Part shown: positions 39,001 through 51,000 of the stretch, piece by piece
Layout: each line of letters starts with the position of its first letter
Numbering within the stretch: position 1 is the stretch's first letter
Origin: Amphiduros pacificus
Lineage: Eukaryota; Annelida; Polychaeta; Phyllodocida; Hesionidae
DNA length: 64,000 bases
Direction: 5' to 3'
NCBI GenBank assembly: GCA_949316495.1
Contig: OX439006.1
Span: forward strand, 43,420,918-43,484,917
Notes under the pieces: model-generated
Database searches by the model: none
Told to the model about the DNA's origin: nothing
Seen by the model: the letters and a program-made list of their open reading frames with translations, nothing else
Program-made: the position numbers and the translations under genes

Positions 39001-42000
39001 ATTGTAGTAAATTAAGCAACTTAGGTACAAAGCTTTCTATGTTAGTCAATTCTGGGCTGCGGAGATTTCACTGGATGTGACATTTGTCAGGCCTGACAAG
39101 TCTACAATCTTATAACTTGGGAGACCAAGTTGGTGAGGGATTTGAGATGATCAGGAACTAATGTGACACTCACTGAGGTGTGTTTCATGCGTTGGAGGAC
39201 ATATTTCAACATGGTGCACAGCTGATCCAGGGTCAGCATGGACATCGCCTTCGATCTCGTATCCAAGCATTCTGCCTGCATGGCTTTCTACAACACCACA
39301 AAAATATACATTTGTCAATTATCATTTCAGATTGTTTATTAAATGTGCCCCATAATAACCTGATGTCCAGTCTCTGGAGCTGGGGAATACTTTCCTTATC
39401 ACCATCCCCTCAGGTTCACACACAGATTCTGGTAAGGGGAATATTCACCTACCCTGCATAAGATGGGCATTCATACTGCCATCAGCTTGCATTCAGGACA
39501 CCCAGTCCCCTGCCCTCACCATTCCAGGCACAGTCAGTCCCCTGCCCTCACCATTCCGGACACACCCAGAGCCCTGCACCCACCTCGCATTCCAGACACA
39601 CCCAGTCCCCTTCCCTCACCTCACATTCAGGACACACCCAGTCCCCTGCCCTCACCATTCCGGACACATCCACTGCCCTGCCCTCACCACACATTCCGGA
39701 CACATCAGTCCCCTGCCCTCACCTCACATTCCGGACACACCCAGTCCCCTGCCCTCACCATTCCGGACACATCCACTGCCCTGCCCTCACCACACATTCC
39801 GGACACATCAGTCCCCTGCCCTCACCTCACATTCTGGACACACCCAGTCCCCTGCACTCACCTCACATTCCGGACACACCCAGTCCCCTGCCCTCACCAT
39901 TCCGGACACATCCACTGCCCTGCCCTCACCACACATTCCGGATACACCTTGTCCCCTGCACTCACCTCACATTCCGGACACACCCAGTCCCCTGCCCTCA
40001 CCTCACATTCCGGACACACCCACTGCCCTGCACTCACCTCGCATTCCGGACACACCCAGTCCCCTGTTGGGCGTAGGTTCACTCCCAGGCATCTCAGGTG
40101 GTAGACTCGGGGGCACACTTCACAGTGGATGTGGACACTCTCCTTGTGGCACACCCAGCAGTAATAATCTTTCTCAATTTCCTGTAAAAGAAACAAGCAT
40201 TTAGCAATCTATCAAAATGATGTCAGCCACAGAAGTGCTAGTCTTGCCTTCACACCTGCAGATGATAAGTTTCAGTTTGTTACATCAAATCAAACGCAAA
40301 GCTGTATGAAACTAATTAATGATTCTGAAAGATATTACAGTTCCATTCTTATTCTCTAAGTGATTTAATTTGATATTACCCTGAAAAATTTAAAACAGGC
40401 ACATTTTAACAATTGAAAAAGATAAAAAAAACGGTCAGAGACTGTTATTCTCTGGCTTATAGCCACAGTAAAAGGAGTAGACATTTAGGGCTGTTATGCA
40501 CCAATGTTTAAGTTTGAATTTGTTGTCCATCTAATGTGTTCAGACATTTTCAAAGATCAGGCCACACAACCTTAAAATATAGGCCAAGGTCACGAACCAG
40601 GGCACCATTTTGAAATATTGATAAGGTGTATCATTGGTTTCAGCACTAATTTCAAGAAAAAAAAAACATATAAAAATCCTAAATTGGTTATAAATGTAAT
40701 CGCCTTCATGTTTGTTTACTTTTTGGATAGATGAGCTCCAATGAGTGTCTGTAAAACCTATTCAAACATGAACCTAATTAAATGCCCACTTTTGAAAGCC
40801 CGCCTCTTTTTTGGTGTCATTTTATGTGGAGTGTTATCATAGAGGCACTGAAAGGTAAAATGATATGCCATATGCCTTTGATACACAAATTTAAAGGATT
40901 AATGCTTAATACCTTTAAGTTCAGTGATGCTGTCTTTATTTGTTGTCAAATTTTTAATGCACATAAGGTTTTCAGAGATTGAATCACATGACTTTGAAGT
41001 GTAGCTCGCTCATTTCAAGATTGCAAAATACAGAATGTATATGGTGTGATCTACTGGAAAAAGGTGCTGTTCATAGTCACAGTTGCCAAGCAATATGTAT
41101 TACAACAGTGCTATAATGCTTGTACTGGATCATGCATAACTGCGATGCTCAGTGATGAATGTCAGCATTCTGATAAAAACCTGAAACCCTTAAAAATTAA
41201 CCTGAAGATACCCCTACCCCCTTTCAGATATGTCATTTTTAGATGTTTCAGACTGAGTTCAGACCATTTTGAATTTCACATTTGAAGAAAAAAATCTGAA
41301 TTCAGGTTATTTCTTGAAGATTTTCATCACTGGATGCTCAAAGGAGCTAGAGGGCACTGGCCATCGAGGACATTTTCCCATTAGAGGCTCTTTATATGGC
41401 CAGATTTTCTCTACATGAAGATGCCACCCACCTCGCCATCCTCTGTGGTCACCACGGTCCTCCTCTTGACACCCTCGGTACTTCTCATCAGCGCTATCGG
41501 AGGTGACTTCTCCCGCTTGGTTGCTGGCTCTGTCGACGTATCCGAGTGGTGCCGCTTTCTCTCCAAGCTACTGACTCCTGTAGGTGTGTCCTCCAGAGCT
41601 ACTCCCAAATTAAATCATTAAGAAACCAGTGAGAAGGATTACCGTATCCACTCGGGTTAGCGCCCATGCTTGGCTTAACGCCCACCCCCCTTTTTAGGAA
41701 GAAATCATTAAACGCCCACCTTCCCTGGATGTCCGTAATACGATGTACGTGACGTCCTTTACCTTAGCGTCTGGGTGCCCACGAGACAAAAGTGGAGCGG
41801 CCAACATGTCAAATTGAACTTTCATATCCGTAGCTGATCGATTTTAATTGCGTTTTAAATGATAAATAAAGGTATGTACTTAATATTATCACAATTACGT
41901 CGACAATTTCTCCACATCATTGATTTTAGCCTCAAAACAAAGCGTTTTCATTATTTATCATTTGAAATGCAATTAAAATCGATCCGCGTGTGAAAGCATT

Positions 42001-45000
42001 TCTGTCAACAAGGAAGACACGACTCAACGCAACACGTGGTCGCAATTTTGAAAGGCGGAAGTGACGGGAAGAGGCTCTTGTTTTTAGCGCGAAAACGATT
42101 GTTAATATATTGCGCAATAATGGATGGTTTTGTTCTGTTCTCGACCTTTATAAACGCCCATGCTTGGGTAAACGCCCACCCCCCTCTTTTACTTTGTCCC
42201 CAATTAGCCGCCCATGGGCGCTAACCCGAGTGGATACGGTAGGTAGAGTTTCCTTTTTTATAAAAAATTCATTGACAGTTAATATTTTATCGGCCATAAA
42301 AAACATTGGAATATATTTTTTTCCACTAAAAATAATCTCCCTGATTAACAGAACACTTTGGCCAGGAAATCTTGGTCTTATTTCTGATTATTTCTGAGTC
42401 CAAGCTTCCATTTCTCATGGTGTATTTTTGGTGATCTTACCTGTGGATGCTGGCGACATGTCGTCCCCCATCTCCCGGACCGGGGTGGTATCTTTGCTGG
42501 AGGGCTGGCTGGGAGGGGAATCTGCTGCGGAGGCTGCCGCACTCTTCCTCGTCCTGATGATGAACTCTCGCGGTGTGCTGGTGGCTGGTAAGAAAACAAT
42601 TATTTTTTTTGCAAAAAGTTGTATGTTTGAAAATTGACACAGCAGTATGGTGATCACCCAAGTCCAGGAAGTCCAAGAAGGTCTCATTATAAACTTATTA
42701 TCATTATAAACTAAAACAGCCTGATTGATAATATATAATTGATATATTATGTTGTGTGATTTGGGAAAAAGTTATCAAACACCACTTTTGATCTTGAAGT
42801 TTATCTCATAGTTGGTGCTTCAAGAGAGTGTTCTGCACCCATGAGATATTTTTGTGCAGATCACCCTTTTGCAGAACTACTTTTAAAAATCACCCATCTG
42901 CTGGACTATTTTCTTTTTATCTTTATTTTGTGTTCTATTGGCTTTGGTGGAAGGAACACAATAGTATAAAGGATGAGTGAGCCCCTTCAATCAGAACCAA
43001 CGAAGGAGAGTCAAGCTGAACAGTGCACGAACCCACATTCTTGTCTTTATCTCAATCTTATCTGCTGCAGATGGTTCTGATACAAAGTACAACTGTAAAT
43101 ATTGTGGCAAGTGCAGATCTATGTTGTTATGTGGCCTCACAATATAGAGTGGTGCTATGCCCACCTCATAATGAGGTCATTACATAAAATAATATATTTT
43201 GTAATGACATCATTGAGCACGACTTCATAAAAAAGGGGCATGACATTGTTTATATTGTTGGACATACTCACAATATAAATCTGCTCTTGTTACAATGTTT
43301 GCCATGCTGTTTTGCTTGAATAGGTTGGACAGCAAACCAAAACCTTTATCTCATTGGTTCAAGAACTAACATGAGAGATCTGCCAGCCTGAACACTGCAC
43401 TCATATGTTCTTAATCCCTTAATCCCCATTACCCACATCTGCAGTGGCACTTTCTGCCCTAGCACCTTCTTTCCAAGCACCTACTGTCCTAGCACCCACT
43501 GCCTTGGCACCTAATGCCCTGGCACCTAATGCCCTGGAAGCCACTGCCCTGGCACCCACTGCACTGGCACCCACTACCCTGGCACCCACTGCCCTGGCAC
43601 CCTCTGCCCTAGCACCCACTTCCCTGGCACCCACTTCCCTGGAAGCCACTGCCCTGGCACTCACTGCCCTGGCACCCTCAAACCTTGTTTTAGAACTTTA
43701 CTTACATCTTTTCTCTTTGGTTTCCTTGCTTGCGGCTTCATCTTTTGTGTCCTCTCCTTTGGGAGTGGATGACGGACTGTGATGAGCTGTCGCTGCCTCG
43801 CCCTCAGTAGAAGCTGCAATCATGGTATAATACCTCCATTTAAAACCATTGCTAAAATTGCTTGAAAAATGAATCAAATGCACATGCTTACATCACATTG
43901 TAAGATTTCAGATGTACTAAAAGTATAAAATACAAATCAACTGACAGGACCCAGACTCTTCCACCAGTTTCTAGTATAAATGGTGGCAGTAAGTTAGAGT
44001 GAAATGATTTTGGGCTACATTTTGAAAAGATATGTCAAAATCTCCATTTCAAGTAATTATGGGTTTAGACTCTATGTGTTTGTGTGCATGGGTCAGCCAA
44101 CAAATGCAACACAAACACATAGAGCCTAAACCCATAGTGTTGATGCCTGTGACCTTGAAAAAAGGTCATGGCCATGTTTGAGGTCATCCTTTGTAAGCCT
44201 TATTGGACGCATTTGTGTAGTAAGAATTGCGTGTAGGTGACTTAAATGAAAGATATTGCTCAGAGACACCATAGTTCCTGAGCCAGACACCATAGCTCCT
44301 GAGCCAGACACCATAGTTCCTGAGCCAGACACCATAGCTCCTGAGCCAGACACCATAGCTCCTGAGCCAGACACCATAGTTCCTGAGCCAGACACCATAG
44401 TTCCTGAGCCAGACACCATAGTTCCTGAGCCAGACACCATAGCTCCTGAGCCAGACACCATAGCTCCTGAGCCAGACAACATAATTCCTGAGCCAGACAC
44501 CATAGCTCCTGAGCCAGACACCATAGTTCCTGAGCCAGACACCATAGTTCCTGAGCCAGATACCATAGCTCCTGAGCCAGACACCATAGCTCCTGAGCCA
44601 GAAACCATAGTTCCTGAGCCAGACACCATAGTTCCTGAGCCAGACACCATAGTTCCTGAGCCAGACACCATAGTTCCTGAGCCAGACACCATAGCTCCCG
44701 TGCTGCTCAGGCTGAGGAAGCTAACAAAGCTGTAGGTATAAAATCACGACATTAAATGAAAAATAAATGTGTAGTAATTGTTGCTTACATGTGGTTGTTT
44801 TCCTCATAGCTGGGCTCTTCTTGTCCGGAGATATGGACTTGTCACTCCCTGCCCTGTAGAACAAGAGAGTTCAGTTGTTTATTTATCTTGTTTCAACAAC
44901 CTTTTTAGCATAATACAGTTATATCAGGTCAGATAGGAGACATGATCATTAATGCCTGATCATAGTAGTCCAGCAGAGGACTACATTCCATATATGGATG

Positions 45001-48000
45001 TAATGGGTCACATTTTTAGTTAAAATCATCAGTTATGCCTGAACTTAACCCGTTGTGACTTCCTTTATAATACTTGGTTACCATGTATACTTATAAATAC
45101 AAAGATAATGTCATAAATTTGCATATAAAGAAATCAAGTCACTAAAAAATAAAGAATGTTCGAATTATATGCATATGTTTTTGAACTGACTTTAAAGCGG
45201 AATTAATATGAATCAGAATTTAAAATATCAAAGAAATGTAAGACCTGAAAAGATAATCATGGCAACCATCTTCTCAAGGGGAATTTAGTAAACACAATCA
45301 GAAACCTGTTATGTATTTGTTGCAAATTATAACACAAAATTTGCTAATTAAATCCAGGAATATTTGTATCTGTAATATTATTTACCACAAACACAGTAAA
45401 TATTATTATCTTGATCATCAAGCCAATGTTAAAGAAATGTGTTGATGCCTTTATACCTGTGACAAAAGGCTGCTATTTTAACAATTAGAAATTAACCACA
45501 CTTGGATTGCTGGTTTGCAATAACATGAGACTTATAAAATGTTTGTTCTGTTTTAATTACCTTACTTTAATTAAATTCACAAGCCTTTGACAATTATAAA
45601 AAAATAAAACATGGCAGTCATGACACTTTCATCTCTTATGCAGATCACAGAAATGTCATGAGAAAGGTGTATTATTTAAGTGTAGACTGTGCTTTCATCA
45701 GTTATTTTGTGACTTGTTTTAATGATGATGTAATAATTCATTATAGAAATGAACTGCAGATTCAGAATTGTAGAGAGTGGGCAAGTGAGTACTAATTGGG
45801 AAGAATTTTGGGACAAAACACTCAGAAATACAAGAGGGGTGAGGGAGTCTTGGCATGACTCAAGACATGGGGACTTGTTGGTCTTTAAATATTTCTGCCC
45901 CATCTTTCTCCACACATTGTACACATTATAAGATTTGTGTAAACAGAAATAAAATACAACAAGGAAAGATATCCAACATTGTATTTCTTGCAACACATTT
46001 AACTATTTGATAACTATCTGAGTATAACCATCACAGGAACAGGTAATTAGTGCAAAGGTGTAAAATGAAATAAGAAATATTCCCAATTCTCAATTTATTT
46101 TCATTATTATCTCCTCTTGGTACACTCTAGTGTAGTAATTCTAATCTGAGAGCAATAATCACCCACAGCCACATGATAGGTGATTATGTGAGACTAATGA
46201 CCTATATCTGACACATGGCTTGAGACTCCCTGCATTTAACACAGGTGAATCTTATGATGCTCTCATCTAAGCTCTCCCAGATCAAGTCGGAATCTAGAAT
46301 ACACCTCACCAAGCAGATCTCTGTTAACATTCCTTACCACTATTTAAACTGCGAATGTGAGATTAGTTTTTGAAGCTTTCTCCTGTGGCTGCCAAATCTT
46401 GGACTGCATTACATGTGCTGGATGCTTTGAGCTGTCCTGGTCTATTAGTAGGTCAGTGGGAGGAGCTTACCAGCCTGTCAGTCAGAACACTCCTCACTAT
46501 GGCAACCAGGCTGTGATTGGCTAGCAGAGGAGGGTCAAGGCCAGCTGCTGTACTCTCCAACCAAGGATGTGGTGTTTCAAAGCAACTAAAGGATAAGTTC
46601 TCTACAATAGTTCACTCTTCACAGCTGCTTTCACCAAATACCAAAATACCTGCACTGACCAAGTTTGCATCACATGTACCTTATTTTCATTAAAATTTAC
46701 AAATCAATGCTGATTATGAAACAAAGTCAAGAAGATACAAGTAAACTTGCATTAACATTTACTGGAAAGTCTTTTACCAAAGTAAAAGAATTTGTATCCA
46801 ATATGCAGTTTGAAGATTGTATCAATGTTGATTGAGTTTGAGGAAAAAAAGGTTAGTTTGTAATAAAATCTTAATATAAAAAAAAAGAATTTAAAATTCA
46901 ATACCAACAGGAATGGAACCACAGACCTCTCAAATGGCCAGCAATACCACTGAGCTACTATTCATGACACAGTTAACCATGACATATACACATTGTGAAT
47001 GGCCGTGACCGACACTTAGTATCCAAAACAAAAACATAATTCCTTTACTAAAACTAAGATTCCTCGAAGGCCTTATGTTTGAGTAAAAAAAAATTGAAAA
47101 TGTGATTCATCTCTAAATAATTCTGAAATCTTGAATTTCTCATTTGAGATCAACTTAAATGAAATAAGGTTAGATGGAACAGCATTGTTTTTTTCCTGGC
47201 AAAAAATCATGTCATCCATATCTGAACCAAAAAATAGAAAATACTGCTAGATTAACACTTTGTCTGAAGATAGCAATAGAACTGATTTCAAAAGCCAATT
47301 TATCTAACAGCAGAGTAGGTATTTTCCTTTTGATTAAGATTTACACTTCCTTTTTACATATAATCAATTCTTCTAATTTAAAATTCAAATTTATTGCCAA
47401 AAATTGGAAAGAAATACTGCTCACCCAATTCTATTACTGCTAATACTGAATACTGCAGACTTACATCTAATATTGCTGTAACTGAATATTGCTCATTTCC
47501 AACTATTACTGCTGTCACTGAATAATACAGATTGACATCTATTACTGCTGTTACTAAATACTGCTAATTCAATTTTGTTACTCTTATTGAATACTGCTAA
47601 TTTACATATATTACTGCTGTGGTCTCACCCCAGTAATTGAGGCCCCCTATTGCAGGGAGGATTAGACTTGCCGATTTCAAATTATCATAACTTCTTTAAT
47701 AAAAATGTCAAGAGCTAAATCTAAGGCTCTACAATATTGTAAAATTCGCAAATTTTCATATAAAACCATAAAAAAGGCATGTCAAGCACGAAAATCTCAA
47801 GTTAAATGCATTAATAGGACATTTAAAAAAAAAAACGTTTTCTTGTTTCTCACCAAATCACCTGCTGACAAATCATTACACGGCACTATTTTTCTCCATA
47901 AAAGCAAAGTTTCTTTCAAACTTCATTTTTTTTACATAATTTTAGAAAACCCTCGTCATAAACTGTCCAACTAAGCCAAACCTAAAGAATTTTCATCAAT

Positions 48001-51000
48001 TAAACACTGAAAAAGATCAAACAAAGACAGAAATGAATTTTTTACAATGTACTACTTCTCTGCTTCTACTCGTAGGTATACATAATTACTGGGGTGAAAC
48101 CCTGTCATTGAATATTGCTCATTTCCATCTATTACTGCTGTCATTGAACATTGCTCATTTACATATAGTACTGCTGTCATTGAATATTGCTCATTTCCAT
48201 CTATTACAGCTGTCAATGAATATTGCTCATTTCCATCTATTACTGCTGTCACTGAATATTGCTCATTTCCATCTATTACTGCTGTCATTGAACATTGCTC
48301 ATTTACATATAGTACTGCTGTCATTGAATATTGCTCATTTCCATCTATTACAGCTGTCAATGAATATTGCTCATTTCCATCTATTACTGCTGTCACTGAA
48401 TATTGCTCATTTCCATCTATTACTGCTGTCACTGAATATTGCTCATTTCCATCTATTATTGCTGTCACTGAATATTGCTCATTTCCATCTATTACTGCTG
48501 TCAATGAATATTGCTCATTTACATCTATTACTGCTGTCACTGAATATTGCTCATTTCCATCTATTACTGCTGTCACTGAATATTGCTCATTTCCATCTAT
48601 TACTGCTGTCATTGAACATTGCTCATTTACATCTATTACTGCTGTCATTGAATATTGCTCATTTACATATATTACTGCTGTCAATGAATATTGCTCATTT
48701 CCATCTATTACTGCTGTCACTGAATATTGCTCATTTCCATCTATTACTGCTGTCGTTGAATATTGTTCATTTCCATCTATTATTGCTGTCATTGAATATT
48801 GTTCATTTCCATCTATTATTGCTGTCATTGAATATTGCTCATTTCCATCTATTACTGCTGTCATTGAATATTGCTCATTTCCATCTATTACTGCTGTCGT
48901 TGAATATTGTTCATTTCCATCTATTATTGCTGTCATTGAATATTGCTCATTTCCATCTATTACTGCTGTCACTGAATATTGCTCATTTCCATCTATTACT
49001 GCTGTCACTGAATATTGCTCATTTCCATCTATTATTGCTGTCATTGAATATTGCTCATTTCCATCTATTACTGCTGTCATTGAATATTGCTCATTTCCAT
49101 CTATTACTGCTGTCATTGAATATTGCTCATTTCCATCTATTATTGCTGTCATTGAATATTGCTCATTTCCATCTATTACTGCTGTCATTGAATATTGCTC
49201 ATTTCCATCTATTATTGTTGTCATTGAATATTGCTCATTTCCATCTATTACTGCTGTCATTGAATATTGCTCATTTACAAATTTATTACTGCTGTCACTG
49301 AATACTGCTAATTTTCATCTATTATTGCTGTCACCGTAGCTCGTAGCTCTGACAATTGGATCAAGGGCATACACTTTGAAATGTTGATGTTGAAGATAAA
49401 TTTCTGACATTGGCTGGCTGTATCTCCAGTTCATCATTCATGAGATATAGCCTGAGATACAGCTATGACATTTCTGTAGACCAACAATTACCAAGTTTTA
49501 TTTCACTCTTATAAGTGGTTGCTGAGATATGCTCCTTGCAAAATTTGTGACCTCAAGGTCACTACACTAAGGTCAATGGTGACATCACTAAGATTCACCT
49601 CAATATCTACCTCTATACAAAATATGAAACATATATTACTGGTAGTTTTGGATGAAGAAGATTTTTAAAGAAATGTTGACAGACGGGTGGACAGGACAGA
49701 TATTTTCCCTACTCCTAGAGCTCCACGACTTCAAGAAGTCAGCAGAGCTAAAAAGTATAACGAGGCACAGCTATGACATAAGACCTTTCTATATACCATG
49801 TTTTAATTACCTATTATAAGTGGTTATTGAGATATGCTCCTTAAAAATTTGTGACCTCAAAGTCACTGCACTAAGGGCAATGGTGACATCACTAACAGTT
49901 GAAGGAATGTGAAACTTCACCTCTATATCTACCTCTATATAAAAATATGAAACATATGGCTCTGTTCTAGAACGTGAGACCCAAACTTGCATGATTTTTC
50001 GAATTTGGGAACGTGCACGAATTTCATAGGTTGTTTTATCCATAGGTGCCCCTTGGTCTCTTACATGCTTACATGGAAGGATAATGGATTTATTCCAGTG
50101 ATTTAAAAAAAAGTGGAAATAACACCAAAAGATGGATGCTTCATAAAAAAAGCAAATCTGAATTTAATTCAGATCTCAGCAAAATTAGAAATTAATATTT
50201 GATTTAATTCTCCTGGCTGGGAGTGGGGACAGGTTCAGTGTATAGAATTTACCATATAATGATACTTGGGATGAAATTGATTAGGTGTCAGAAACTGAAA
50301 ACTGAAGATGAGTGCTTTTTTGACATGTCAAGAAAAGTCCAACTTTTTCAGGGGTGTAAAAATTGGAGTATTTATGCCATTGAAATATACACGACTGCCC
50401 TGGGCATGTTTAAAAATAAGGATATTTTGTAGAAATATGTTATTTGAAAAATAAGCAATATGTTCGATTCCTGGCCCAAATTATGGATGTTTTTTGACTT
50501 TAAGGGGAAAATGGTAGATTTTTATTGAATCTCATTTCATAAAGGTACCTTTCAATCAAAATCATGCCAGGAAGGTGTGCTTAACTGAAATATTCCTTGT
50601 AGCATAAAATTAAAGTATAATATTGTAATAATAAATGCCAATCATTGCAAATGTGTTCTTTTTTTTGCAAACAAAGGACACTTTTTGACATATTTTGGCC
50701 TAAAAACAATCATTAAACCTATTCTACACATTCTAGACCATTCAATTTATAGTCATGAACTTTAATGGAATATGTCCTATGATGCACATCTATAAGTTAC
50801 AAAAAGCTAGTGTAGATGAGCAAAGTTGGGGTATGGACACTTTTTGACGCATCGTGAAAAAAGGGCACATAATATCCCAAATCCTCAACTGCTTGCACAT
50901 ATATGATAATATAGATGGGCAAATATAATTTCCTTGTTTGTATTCATATCAGCAATATTGTGCTTTTAATTTACTTTGATGATTTCCCTAGAACAATTTG

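Noticed and set aside
39463-40104. 213-codon Pro/His/Ser frame on the plus strand
   Set aside because: Antisense of the PHD-edge minisatellite.
44126-44735. PEPDTIV / MVSGSGT repeat proteins
   Set aside because: Sense and antisense readings of a 21-bp intronic minisatellite; ZMYND8 exons 2 and 3 join in phase without it.
48033-49301. 422- and 402-codon open frames on opposite strands
   Set aside because: Both are readings of the 36-bp satellite. The period is a multiple of three and the unit lacks stops; there is no start context, splice context or domain.
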